Assembly (NCBI GenBank): GCA_016937975.1
Contig: JAFGVN010000068.1
Coordinates: 1-64,000 of the forward strand
DNA: 64,000 nucleotides
Direction: 5' to 3'
DNA from: Clostridia bacterium
GTDB taxonomy: Bacteria > Bacillota > Clostridia > Peptostreptococcales > Acidaminobacteraceae
Numbering within the stretch: position 1 is the first letter of the stretch; each line of letters starts with the position of its first letter. The notes beneath the pieces are model-generated. The model saw only the letters and a program-made list of their open reading frames with translations. It did not search any database and was not told the DNA's origin. Positions 8,623 to 16,662 of the stretch are shown here, piece by piece. The position numbers and the translations under genes are program-made.

Positions 8623-8644
8623 GTATGTCAACCGCTTAACATAC
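8623..8644. promoter_or_regulatory. LacI-family operator upstream of the kinase-phosphorylase gene
   Basis: A 22-bp imperfect palindrome centred on CG (GTATGTcAAcCG / mirrored), with 9 of 11 symmetric positions matching. It sits about 55 bp upstream of the fusion gene and covers a minus-strand TTGACA. The central CG and the AA/TT flanks are classic for LacI/GalR operators. The adjacent LacI gene is the obvious ligand. Confidence 0.8.
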
Positions 8645-8651
8645 AAGTTAT

Positions 8652-8672
8652 AAAAACAAGCCATAGTGGCTT
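8652..8672 (-). terminator. Terminator of the LacI-family gene
   Basis: On the minus strand, AAGCCA-CTA-TGGCTT is followed by GTTTTTA. It separates lacI transcription from the fusion gene promoter. Confidence 0.65.
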
Positions 8673-8738
8673 ATTTGCATAATATCATAGTCTTAAAGAG
8701 TTTTCAATTGATTTCAATACAAACTTTTTTGTAAAATC

Positions 8739-9722
8739 TTACAACCCAGTAGATTCTCTTTCAATCAAAGATACAGGCAATAAAATTCTTTTTGAAGGTT
8801 CCTTATCCTTATTAGCCTTTATCAAAGTCTCGACTGCAAGACTTGCGATTTCATTGATAGGCTGAGCTATGGTGGTTATACCAGGGTAAAGATATCTAGT
8901 GAGATAGATATTATCATACCCAACAATTTTTAGCTGCTCTGGTACATTAATATTGAGTTTTTTACATATTTTTAAAACACTTGCAGCAATTAAATCACTA
9001 CCTGTGAAAATACCATCTAACGTTGGATTACTTTTCAAAATTTCTTCAATCATTTGATCTTCGTGATTATCTAAAAGTAACGAAGCATCCGTTCGAAGGA
9101 TTTTAAAAGGAATGTTTCGCTTTTCACATGCCGCTCTAAAACCATTTTCTCTGTCATCTGAAGGCATATAGGACTCATAAACTGCACTGATTTCCAATAA
9201 ATTCCTACATCCTTTATCCATTAAAATCTCAGCTGCCAATTTTCCACCTTCATAATTATCTACTTCAATGGACAACACTGCTTCTTTTTGATATCTTTCT
9301 AAAGCAACAACTGGAACATCAACTCTTGATAAATACTTGTTATCATCTCTTCCACTGAATAAAATGATACCAGCAACCTTACTGCCTCTGCATTTATCCA
9401 TATATTGCTCCTCCAAATTTAAATCCGCGTTGGAGTTAAATAGCAGAATTTTATAGTGCTTATCCTCAGCCACCCTTTCGAGAGCATGAATTAAGGATGC
9501 AAAGTATGGATGAGAAATACTGGGTACAATAAGACCTATGGTATCCGTCTTTTGTTTAGATAAGGATCTTGCAACTTCATTGGGTTGATAATTTAATTTT
9601 TTCATTGCTTCTTGTACTTTAATTCTTGCTTCTTCACTGATATAACCACGATTATTTAAAACTCTTGATACTGTTGTAACAGTTAACCCAGCTTCTTTTG
9701 CAACATCTTTTAAGGTAACCAT
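8739..9722 (-). CDS. LacI/GalR-family transcriptional regulator
   Basis: A 327-aa protein with the LacI helix-turn-helix and hinge at the N-terminus (TLKDVAKEAGLTVTTVSRVLNN, then YQPNEVARSLSKQKT), followed by a periplasmic-binding-protein-like effector domain. It should repress sugar genes and respond to a sugar or sugar phosphate. Its likely target is the operator at 8623-8644 in front of the kinase-phosphorylase fusion, downstream on the same strand. The effector is unknown. Confidence 0.93.
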   Translation of the reverse strand: MVTLKDVAKEAGLTVTTVSRVLNNRGYISEEARIKVQEAMKKLNYQPNEVARSLSKQKTDTIGLIVPSISHPYFASLIHALERVAEDKHYKILLFNSNADLNLEEQYMDKCRGSKVAGIILFSGRDDNKYLSRVDVPVVALERYQKEAVLSIEVDNYEGGKLAAEILMDKGCRNLLEISAVYESYMPSDDRENGFRAACEKRNIPFKILRTDASLLLDNHEDQMIEEILKSNPTLDGIFTGSDLIAASVLKICKKLNINVPEQLKIVGYDNIYLTRYLYPGITTIAQPINEIASLAVETLIKANKDKEPSKRILLPVSLIERESTGL

Positions 9723-9921
9723 GTGCCCTCCTTCTGATATGGTAATGTTAACATAGGTAGTAAAATCTGTCTATGAAAGAGTAAACGCCTTCTTTATATA
9801 ACTTCATAGAATTCCTCGTAACAACAGCTTGGAAAATAACCATTATCATCATAAATCTTTCATGTAAGATTTATTTTAAAATTATAACGGAATGCATATA
9901 AACCCTTCACTCTGAAAAAAA

Positions 9922-9930
9922 TGGTATAAT
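9922..9930 (+). promoter_or_regulatory. Extended -10 promoter of the radical SAM cassette
   Basis: TGGTATAAT is an extended -10 element about 33 bp before the first start codon of the cassette. No good -35 box accompanies it, which is usual for extended -10 promoters. Confidence 0.65.
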
Positions 9931-9962
9931 AGAAAATATAATATTTGATTTAGGAGGTATTC

Positions 9963-10853
9963 ATGAAAGTAGATTACATTGATAAAATCATAAACAAACC
10001 CTCTCTTAAAGAAATGGACCTAACGAAGCAGTTTAATTATGGTTATGACTGGAAGCAACAAAACAAATCTTCCCAACCCATTAAAGAAGAACATCTATTG
10101 CCATGGCTTTTTTTTACCCTAAAGCATGGTATTACTTCGATTCCTAAGAAAGCTAAAACACTTGCCATCTTCGGAAGTATTATTTTATTGGTCAATCTAA
10201 TCTTTTGGACCATCAATACATACATGTTGCCAACATACTTAAAGCCATTTAAAGGCCTGATTAAGGCTGTGGTTTATCTTACTGCTACATATAATGATGT
10301 TGTTCCAAAAACCATATTCTGGGTATTGCTCTTTACTTTTGGCAGGCGATTATTCAAACAAATTATACGTCGTGGTCCAGAGAAGACCTTTGGTTGTATG
10401 AAAAATACTTTGCCTATGTTTATGGATTCCATAACAACTTTAAAAGAAAAAGCACTGCCAATTATTACCTTTGGTATTGGTTTTGGGTTAGTCGTTGCCA
10501 ACAATTTCGCCAGTTATTCAAGATTTTCTCAAGCCAGAAATAAATCTGACAAATACTTTATTGTATTAATTATGGCTTTTACCATTAGCTATTTGTTAGG
10601 TGAAGCAAACAAAACAGGAATTTTCAAATTTGTGAAATTAGCTTCAAAGGATTTGTCGCTTCTTGTTCTTAAAAAAGAGGGCTTAACGGATGAAGGTGTC
10701 TTTCTTATTTTATCAGGCTTTATCCTTGGTCTTCTTCTGGACGCACCATTCATATGGATGAAAGCAATGTATGGAGGCTATATCAGCGGTTTAATTCTGA
10801 TCCTAATCGCTATAGGGCTCTGGTTTAAGCATAACTATATTAAGAAAAGTTGA
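9963..10853 (+). CDS. Polytopic membrane protein of the radical SAM cassette, unknown function
   Basis: The family is not recognised. The 296-aa protein has a soluble N-terminus of about 65 residues, then roughly six hydrophobic segments, for example IFGSIILLVNLIFWTI, ALPIITFGIGFGLVVA, YFIVLIMAFTISYLL, and two at the C-terminus. The segment GRRLFKQIIRRGPEKTFG lies between them. The start follows TAGGAGGTATTC. Its stop codon lies 8 bp before the radical SAM start, so it is the first gene of a coupled four-gene operon. It might anchor, export or receive the downstream PDGT-repeat protein, which is inference. Confidence 0.75.
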   Translation: MKVDYIDKIINKPSLKEMDLTKQFNYGYDWKQQNKSSQPIKEEHLLPWLFFTLKHGITSIPKKAKTLAIFGSIILLVNLIFWTINTYMLPTYLKPFKGLIKAVVYLTATYNDVVPKTIFWVLLFTFGRRLFKQIIRRGPEKTFGCMKNTLPMFMDSITTLKEKALPIITFGIGFGLVVANNFASYSRFSQARNKSDKYFIVLIMAFTISYLLGEANKTGIFKFVKLASKDLSLLVLKKEGLTDEGVFLILSGFILGLLLDAPFIWMKAMYGGYISGLILILIAIGLWFKHNYIKKS

Positions 10854-10861
10854 GGTCAAAT

Positions 10862-11983
10862 GTGATTACCTATCAAGATCCAAATTATCATTATCGTGTT
10901 GCCTTTAACCCTGATACAGGGGTTTATGTCAGAACATCTATTCTGGATGAAGATTTGAAACAAACAACCCTTGAACCCTTTAGAGGTTCTTATCCTCATT
11001 TATTGGATGTGGGCATTATGGGTCATTGCCTTCATGGTATAAGCGGAAAATGTGGAGCATCTGGTGTTCAATGTTATCAATCAGGGAACATTAAACAAGA
11101 ACCACATATGTCCTTCGAAAACTTTAAAAAGCTTATTGACGAAAGTGAGAATCAGACCTTTCAAATTGCACTTGGTGGCCGTGGTGATCCTGATCAACAT
11201 CCTGATTTTTTAAAAATGATCCGATATGCAAAAGAACATAATATAGTACCGAATTTTACAACTTCTGGATATGGCCTGGATTTTAAAATCTTGCCTGAAG
11301 TCAAAAAATATTGCGGTGCTGTTGCAGTAAGTTATTACAGAAATTATTATACTTCAAGAGCAATCGAAGCATTATTAGCCCATGGTATTAAAACCAATAT
11401 TCATTTTGTTTTGGGAAATAATACAATAGATGAAGCCATCGATTGGATTGAAAACAAAAAAATCCCAAGTGGTATCAATCGAGTGATCTTCTTACTTCAT
11501 AAGCCTGTCGGTAATGGAGAACAAAGCAATGTTTTATCCTTTGATGACCCAAAAGTTAAATACTTTTATTCCTTGTTTAATCAAGAAGAAAACTGCTTGA
11601 TGGCTGGTTTTGATACTTGTACTGCCCCTGCTCTAATTCATTTTGCTGACAAAATTGCTAAATCATCTTATGATACATGTGAAGGTGGACGTTTCTCAGC
11701 CTATGTAACACCCGATTTTAAACTTCTTCCCTGTTCATTTGATGGCAGACAAAAGTATGCTGTTGATTTAACAAAGTATTCTGTAAAAGAAGCATTTAAC
11801 AGTATAACTTTTGACCAATTTAGAGAAAAGTTTGTTCAAACAATAGACCGATCAAATGAATATAGCACCTGTTTGAACTGCAAACATCAAGAGCTTTGCA
11901 TGGGCGGGTGTCCACTCATGAAAGAAATCGTCTTATGTCATGATATTCAAAGAATCGATCCGACTAAGGAGGTAAGATTATGA
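10862..11983 (+). CDS. Radical SAM/SPASM-type protein with atypical cysteine spacing
   Basis: The expected 4Fe-4S motif reads GHCLHGISGKCGASGVQCYQSG, that is C-x7-C-x6-C (C56, C64, C71 from this start) instead of CxxxCxxC. Radical-SAM-like features follow: IALGGRGDPDQHPDF (GGE-type glycine motif) and PNFTTSGYG. A C-terminal cysteine-rich region (CEGGRF, LLPCSFDG, CLNCKHQELCMGGCPL...C) matches SPASM/Twitch auxiliary-cluster domains, which are common in peptide-modifying enzymes. The ORF track begins at a TTG; a GTG four codons later has the better-placed GAGGT site. It overlaps the next gene by 4 bp. It may modify the PDGT-repeat protein. Confidence 0.85.
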   Translation: MITYQDPNYHYRVAFNPDTGVYVRTSILDEDLKQTTLEPFRGSYPHLLDVGIMGHCLHGISGKCGASGVQCYQSGNIKQEPHMSFENFKKLIDESENQTFQIALGGRGDPDQHPDFLKMIRYAKEHNIVPNFTTSGYGLDFKILPEVKKYCGAVAVSYYRNYYTSRAIEALLAHGIKTNIHFVLGNNTIDEAIDWIENKKIPSGINRVIFLLHKPVGNGEQSNVLSFDDPKVKYFYSLFNQEENCLMAGFDTCTAPALIHFADKIAKSSYDTCEGGRFSAYVTPDFKLLPCSFDGRQKYAVDLTKYSVKEAFNSITFDQFREKFVQTIDRSNEYSTCLNCKHQELCMGGCPLMKEIVLCHDIQRIDPTKEVRL

Positions 11984-13290
11984 AAATAAGCGTAGATCAT
12001 GTTACCAATTCATCAAGTGAATCTTTTGGTACAGTCATTATAGATACTGCTATAGCAATCAGTGTGGCTATACCTTATATAGCAGCGACGTTAAATGGAA
12101 ATGTAGATGCGGAAACTGAAGTGGATATTCCAGAAGATGACTGGGGTTATCAACCCCATGATTCAACGGATCCAAAAGATCCTCCTGGTACGATTGTCCA
12201 AAACAATAGAGATGGTACCATAACAAAGACTCTACCTGATGGTACAAAAGGAACGCAAATGAAAGATGGGACCATTTATGTTACACAACCTGATGGAACA
12301 ACTGGCGTCATTGATCCTGATGGTCACCAAAGAATGACTTTGCCTGATGGTACCAAAATAGAGCAATATACCGACGGCACTGCATATGCCGAATATCCAG
12401 ATGGCACGACAAGAGTCGAATACCCTGATGGTACTGTAAAAGAACAAGATCCAAAAGGTGAAGTTGTACAGATGAATCCTGATGGCACTTTTGAAGTCAC
12501 TGAACCTAACCAAACATGGACAAAAGTATATGCTGAGGATGGTAAACTTCTAAAAGGAAAAACTGAAACTGGAAGTGAAATCATAGTTGATGATCAAGGA
12601 GAAATTACAGGTAAATTAGTGGATCAGGATGGCAACGAAATGAAAGTATCTGGTAATTTAAATGAAGGTTTTAAGGCTGAAGATACAAAAGGAAATTTTG
12701 TTGAAGTCAATGAAGATGGCGAAGTCTCTAAAGTCTCATACAAAGATGAAAATGGTCATTATCAAATAAATGATGATGGCACTATGGACATAAATTATAA
12801 AGATCCTACAAGTGGGGATGAAATAGCCATAGAATTTGATCCAAATAAAGGTCTAAACTATAAAGATTCAAAGGGCAATTACATCAATATTGATCAAGAA
12901 GGTAAAGGTGAAGCACATCTAGTAAAGGATGATATGGAACTTCAGATCAATAAAGATGGCAGTGGCTACTACAAAGATAAAGATGGTGAAATGAAAACAG
13001 ACGGTAAAGGTCGTTTGGAAGTCAAAGATTCTGATGGTAATTATGAAATTGTTCAAGAAAACGAAGATGGTACAGTAACCTATGAAAACGGTAATAAAGA
13101 GGGTCAACAAATGACTGCAATTAAGGATAAAGATAACAATTATATCTTTACCAAAAATGACGGCAGCCAATTAGTGATTAAGGATTCAGGTTTAACCATC
13201 ACGGACAAAGATGGTAATACAACATCTTACACGAAAGCAGATATTGAAAATATGGTCAGTGAATATCATCAGTTAGGAGGTCAATCATGA
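11980..13290 (+). CDS. PDGT-repeat protein with TNSSSESF N-terminal motif, candidate radical SAM substrate
   Basis: A 436-aa acidic protein. Residues 1-16 (MKISVDHVTNSSSESF) match a head motif of the form TNSSSxSF that I recall from many proteins of unknown function. Residues about 17-39 are hydrophobic, a membrane or secretion segment. Residues 77-175 contain eleven consecutive nine-residue units of the type PDGTxxxxx. The remainder holds looser DG/NDG repeats, giving a long beta-sheet-like rod reminiscent of the G-box (TCP10_C) repeat. It starts after AAGGAGGTAAGATT, overlapping the radical SAM stop by 4 bp. Function is unknown; being a modified, surface-exposed product is inference. Confidence 0.8.
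   Translation: MKISVDHVTNSSSESFGTVIIDTAIAISVAIPYIAATLNGNVDAETEVDIPEDDWGYQPHDSTDPKDPPGTIVQNNRDGTITKTLPDGTKGTQMKDGTIYVTQPDGTTGVIDPDGHQRMTLPDGTKIEQYTDGTAYAEYPDGTTRVEYPDGTVKEQDPKGEVVQMNPDGTFEVTEPNQTWTKVYAEDGKLLKGKTETGSEIIVDDQGEITGKLVDQDGNEMKVSGNLNEGFKAEDTKGNFVEVNEDGEVSKVSYKDENGHYQINDDGTMDINYKDPTSGDEIAIEFDPNKGLNYKDSKGNYINIDQEGKGEAHLVKDDMELQINKDGSGYYKDKDGEMKTDGKGRLEVKDSDGNYEIVQENEDGTVTYENGNKEGQQMTAIKDKDNNYIFTKNDGSQLVIKDSGLTITDKDGNTTSYTKADIENMVSEYHQLGGQS
12208..12504 (+). repeat. Eleven 27-bp (9-codon) PDGT repeats
   Basis: In-frame tandem repeats encode [P/K/R/T]DGT-x5 units at exactly nine-residue spacing. The DNA copies have diverged in synonymous sites, so the repeat is old and kept at protein level. 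One unit (PKGEVVQMN) has lost the DG. Confidence 0.85.
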
Positions 13291-13499
13291 ATAATTCCAT
13301 TCCAAAAGAACATGCTGAAATGATATTGGAAACTCTAAAGATCAAAAATAAAATGAGTGAGTCAAGCACTTTGAAAGCTGGAAAGGAAATGATGCTAAAA
13401 GCTAAGGAACACACTTCAACTGCTCATTATGACTATAAGGACTTAAAATACAAAATGGATATGTTAAAGGACTTTGTTAGTTTTTTTTCAAAAGATTAA
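13287..13499 (+). CDS. Small hypothetical protein, last gene of the radical SAM cassette
   Basis: A 70-aa, lysine- and methionine-rich, probably helical protein of no recognised family. It has no cysteine and no signal peptide. The start overlaps the PDGT gene stop by 4 bp (ATGA) and follows GGAGGTCAATC, so translation is coupled. A strong terminator follows at once. Possible roles are a chaperone, a leader-binding helper or an immunity-like partner; none can be chosen from the sequence. Confidence 0.7.
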   Translation: MNNSIPKEHAEMILETLKIKNKMSESSTLKAGKEMMLKAKEHTSTAHYDYKDLKYKMDMLKDFVSFFSKD

Positions 13500-13528
13500 A
13501 GTAGAGATATTCTCTACTTTTCTATTTT
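13498..13528. terminator. Bidirectional terminator after the radical SAM cassette
   Basis: A 10-bp perfect stem, AAAGTAGAGA / TCTCTACTTT, with a 3-nt loop is followed by TCTATTTTTT. It lies between convergent genes. Confidence 0.85.
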
Positions 13529-14241
13529 TTGAGCCAATTATAATTTTCTTGATACATAATTGTTTCTTCCCATCGGTCATCATTATACGGACAGATTTCA
13601 AGACATAACTGACACCCTTTTATAAAAGGTAATTTAAAATTTACTTCTTTATTCTTCAACTGATCATGGATGATTTCTAACTCATGGTTTATACATAGGT
13701 TTTCATTTTTTTCATAGCCCTTTTCAAGGGCTTGTACAGGACAATTTCTAATACAACGACTGCAATGATCTGGACATGGTGGTGGCAAGTCGTCATTAAT
13801 AAATTCCATTTCCAGATCTGTAAACCACACATGTAAATAAACATGGGAACCTTCTTCTGTATAGAAATGCATGTTCTTTCTATATCGCCCAATTTTCATT
13901 TCAACTGCCAATTTCTCTATCGTCTTCAAATCCAAAGTCATACCATGAATAAACTGAATACCTTTGGATTCTAAAAAACTTTCAAAATCATGAGCAGTTT
14001 CATGTTCCAATGTATTTTCTATAAACCTGCTCTTAAAGGCTTCATAAAAATTCAAATGACTCACTTTTTCTTCGGGTAATTTGTATATATTATAATGAAA
14101 AGCACAAATTATAATGGATTTAATCCATGGAAATCCTTTAATTATAGTCCCTAACCCTTCAAGTTTTTCAGTTTTCAAGGTACCAAATCTTGTATAACCT
14201 ATATCCAATGCTTCATCATGTAAAATTTGTATCAAACTCAT
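13522..14241 (-). CDS. QueG-like double 4Fe-4S cluster protein (epoxyqueuosine reductase-related)
   Basis: A 239-aa protein with two ferredoxin-type clusters at the C-terminus (CPDHCSRCIRNCP and CQLCLEICPYN), as in the QueG/epoxyqueuosine reductase family. It lacks the C-terminal extension of full QueG (about 380 aa), so it may be a related cobalamin-dependent reductase or an electron-transfer protein. The ORF track start is 24 codons upstream, but AAGGAGTTGCTT precedes the ATG of MSLIQILHDEA at 14241, which I prefer. It is monocistronic. Confidence 0.75.
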   Translation of the reverse strand: MSLIQILHDEALDIGYTRFGTLKTEKLEGLGTIIKGFPWIKSIIICAFHYNIYKLPEEKVSHLNFYEAFKSRFIENTLEHETAHDFESFLESKGIQFIHGMTLDLKTIEKLAVEMKIGRYRKNMHFYTEEGSHVYLHVWFTDLEMEFINDDLPPPCPDHCSRCIRNCPVQALEKGYEKNENLCINHELEIIHDQLKNKEVNFKLPFIKGCQLCLEICPYNDDRWEETIMYQENYNWLKK

Positions 14242-14383
14242 AAGCAACTCCTTTTTCATGAATAGTTTAACATGATTTATTAGGACTGCTCCATTCAAAT
14301 CCCTTATAAACATCCCGATGAACTTATAGCAAAATCTTTTTATTTAATTGATTTTTTGCTAGAATAAGGCAAAGGAGATATTT

Positions 14384-15493
14384 ATGAACACAAATCTAAC
14401 AAAATCTTATTGGCTCTATGGCGTTTTTATTGCATTTCTCATTTTAATGATTATTCATTTTAATGTGGTTATTGGCATCATAAGTGCAATATTAAGCGTC
14501 TTATCACCGCTTTTTATCGGTATAGCCATTGCTTTTATTTTAAAAGGTCCCCAGCAGTTCTTCCATAAGTTATTAAAAAAAGTAAAGAAACCTAAAATAA
14601 GGCAAGGTGTTAGTGTACTTTTAACTTACATCTCAGTAACCATCGTTATTGCCTTGTTACTCTACTTGGTCATTCCACGACTCATTGACTCTGTACAGCA
14701 ATTAATTGATAACATGTCCATCTATCAAGATAATTTAGAAGAAATTTTCAATGATGTCATAGGTTTTCTAGACATCGAAAAAATATCCTTTGAAAAAATC
14801 AGTGAAGCCTTTAATGCGCTACCTGAAGAAGCAACCAATTTCTTCAAAGGCGTATTTCCAGAAGTTTTTGATTTCACTACAGGTTTAATTGTCAGTCTCA
14901 TGAATGGTTTACTGGGATTAATCTTATCTATTTATATTCTTTTGGATTCAAAGCGAATCAAAGAGCAATATCATCGTATAAGCAGATACCTCTTCAGCAA
15001 AGAAAAACAAAAGCGCCTGTCCTATTATGGTCAAGTCTTTGACAAGAGTTTTTCAAACTTTATCAAAGGGCAAACCACTGAGGTCATTATTTTAGGAATT
15101 CTTACTTTCATTGGTATGGTTATTTTCGGATTTTCATATCCTTTATTAATCAGCGTGATTATTGCTGTTTCTAGCTTTGTACCCATTGTGGGACCCATTA
15201 TTGGTCTAGTTCCATCAGTCTTTTTACTCCTAATGATCAATCCCATGGAGGCATTATATTTTCTTATGTTTATTATTGTCTTGCAGCAAATCGAGGGTAA
15301 CTTGATTTATCCTAAAGTTGTTGGAGAAAATGTAGGTTTGCCACCCATGTTTGTTCTTCTAGCCATTATCATTGGTGGCGGACTCTTTGGCATATTAGGC
15401 ATGTTAATCGGTGTACCTACCATGTCTGCATGCTTTGTAATATTTAATGATCGAATGAAGGATAAAGAAACGCCTTCTCAAAGAAAAAGATGA
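14384..15493 (+). CDS. AI-2E family transporter (YtvI/PerM-type)
   Basis: A 369-aa polytopic membrane protein with the typical layout: two N-terminal helices (around VVIGIISAILSVLSPLFIGIAIAFIL), another helix, a soluble helical middle, and a C-terminal membrane block with VPIVGPIIGLVPS and GGGLFGILGMLIGVP. Family members have been linked to autoinducer-2 release or ion/proton antiport, and substrates differ. It sits alone between a TGCTAGAAT extended -10 and a strong terminator. Confidence 0.9.
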   Translation: MNTNLTKSYWLYGVFIAFLILMIIHFNVVIGIISAILSVLSPLFIGIAIAFILKGPQQFFHKLLKKVKKPKIRQGVSVLLTYISVTIVIALLLYLVIPRLIDSVQQLIDNMSIYQDNLEEIFNDVIGFLDIEKISFEKISEAFNALPEEATNFFKGVFPEVFDFTTGLIVSLMNGLLGLILSIYILLDSKRIKEQYHRISRYLFSKEKQKRLSYYGQVFDKSFSNFIKGQTTEVIILGILTFIGMVIFGFSYPLLISVIIAVSSFVPIVGPIIGLVPSVFLLLMINPMEALYFLMFIIVLQQIEGNLIYPKVVGENVGLPPMFVLLAIIIGGGLFGILGMLIGVPTMSACFVIFNDRMKDKETPSQRKR

Positions 15494-15514
15494 ATCGAAG
15501 GATTCATCTTTTTT
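15484..15514. terminator. Terminator between AI-2E transporter and HD-GYP genes
   Basis: A perfect 10-bp stem, AAGATGAATC / GATTCATCTT, with loop GAAG is followed by TTTT and preceded by an A-rich tract, so it can serve both convergent genes. Confidence 0.85.
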
Positions 15515-15516
15515 GC

Positions 15517-16413
15517 TTATTTGATTATTTCTAAAAACAAATCCACTAAATCAGAATCATATTTGACGCCTGAAAGCTTCTTGATTTCCAATAGTGCATC
15601 TTCTTTAGATTTTGAAAATTGATAGACACGATTTGAAGTCATGGCATCATAACTATCACAAATAGCAATAATCTTTGCTTCTTCCATTATTTCATCGGAT
15701 TTTAATCCTTTAGGATAACCTGTACCATCTAGACGTTCATGATGTTGACTTATAATATCATAAACATAGTCATTGTAATTACCTTTAATAAAACTTTCTG
15801 CATTTAATACATGTTCTTTAATATGTTCATATTCTTCTATATTTAAACTGCCAGGTTTATTTAAAACATAGTCTCTTATATGTATTTTACCGATATCATG
15901 GTACATAGCAGCTTTACAAATGGCATACAATCTTTCTGAGACATAACCTAATCTTAGTGCCATTTTTTTAGTCAAATCGTGAACATTTTCACAATGCACC
16001 TTTGTATATTGATCTTTATTTTGAATCTCTGTCAGTAGACCATCTAATTTTATTTTGCTATCCTTAATGGTTTCATAACTGGAATAAAAAGTGGTCACAA
16101 TTAAAAGTTCTGTATGATCCAAGGCTTGAACACTAATAACTTGGTTCAACTGATTGCAAACAATTATATCTCCAGGTAAAAGTTCTTCTTCAGTATCTAA
16201 AAGTTTACATTTCCCCTTTAGAACATAATAACATTTATGTGAGTTCTCATCTTGTTGTAAATCTATATACAATAATCTCGCTGGTGTCATGTTTAAAACA
16301 GTGACTTCAAACTGATTATCCTTGAATTTCCTCTGTACTAATCCTAAAGTATTTGCAATACTTGAAGCTTCCAGATGGTCTTCATTTTTTATTACACTGC
16401 ACCCTTTTATCAT
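15517..16413 (-). CDS. HD-GYP cyclic-di-GMP phosphodiesterase with cupin-like N-terminal domain
   Basis: Residues about 1-120 form a small beta-rich domain (KCYYVLKGKCKLL, EELLPGDIIVCNQ) like a cupin or cyclic-nucleotide-binding sensor. The C-terminal HD-GYP domain follows with YHDIGKIHIRDYVLNKPG and HHERLDGTGYPKGL. HD-GYP proteins hydrolyse cyclic-di-GMP in the cytosol, and metal-binding H and D residues are present. It is a single gene with a near-perfect promoter. With the nearby MerR-GGDEF protein it may form a local make-and-break pair, which is inference. Confidence 0.9.
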   Translation of the reverse strand: MIKGCSVIKNEDHLEASSIANTLGLVQRKFKDNQFEVTVLNMTPARLLYIDLQQDENSHKCYYVLKGKCKLLDTEEELLPGDIIVCNQLNQVISVQALDHTELLIVTTFYSSYETIKDSKIKLDGLLTEIQNKDQYTKVHCENVHDLTKKMALRLGYVSERLYAICKAAMYHDIGKIHIRDYVLNKPGSLNIEEYEHIKEHVLNAESFIKGNYNDYVYDIISQHHERLDGTGYPKGLKSDEIMEEAKIIAICDSYDAMTSNRVYQFSKSKEDALLEIKKLSGVKYDSDLVDLFLEIIK

Positions 16414-16448
16414 TGGTTTAAAGTACTCCTCTTATTCATTACTCAAAT

Positions 16449-16476
16449 ATTATAATAATAAAAAATACAATGTCAA
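16449..16476 (-). promoter_or_regulatory. Consensus promoter of the HD-GYP gene
   Basis: On the minus strand, TTGACA (16471-16476), 16 bp, then TATAAT (16449-16454): both hexamers are perfect. Just upstream, an inverted repeat AACATTTT-N12-AAAATGTT (16490-16517) could bind a regulator. Confidence 0.8.
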
Positions 16477-16662
16477 CTATTATGACGAAAACATTTTATT
16501 ATTTTAAACAAAATGTTCAAATATAAGATTCAACCATAAATTAATTTTAACATGTGTTTTCTTATAATACTAACCTTTAACATTTTGTATTTTTGTGCTT
16601 CAAGTTCTTCATAAGACAATTTTAATAAATTCATGAAATTAAAACCAACTAAAAATGAGGTA

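Noticed and set aside
12232-12584. Antisense ORFs across the PDGT repeats
   Set aside because: They are mirror reading frames produced by the repeat; no ribosome site or protein-like composition.
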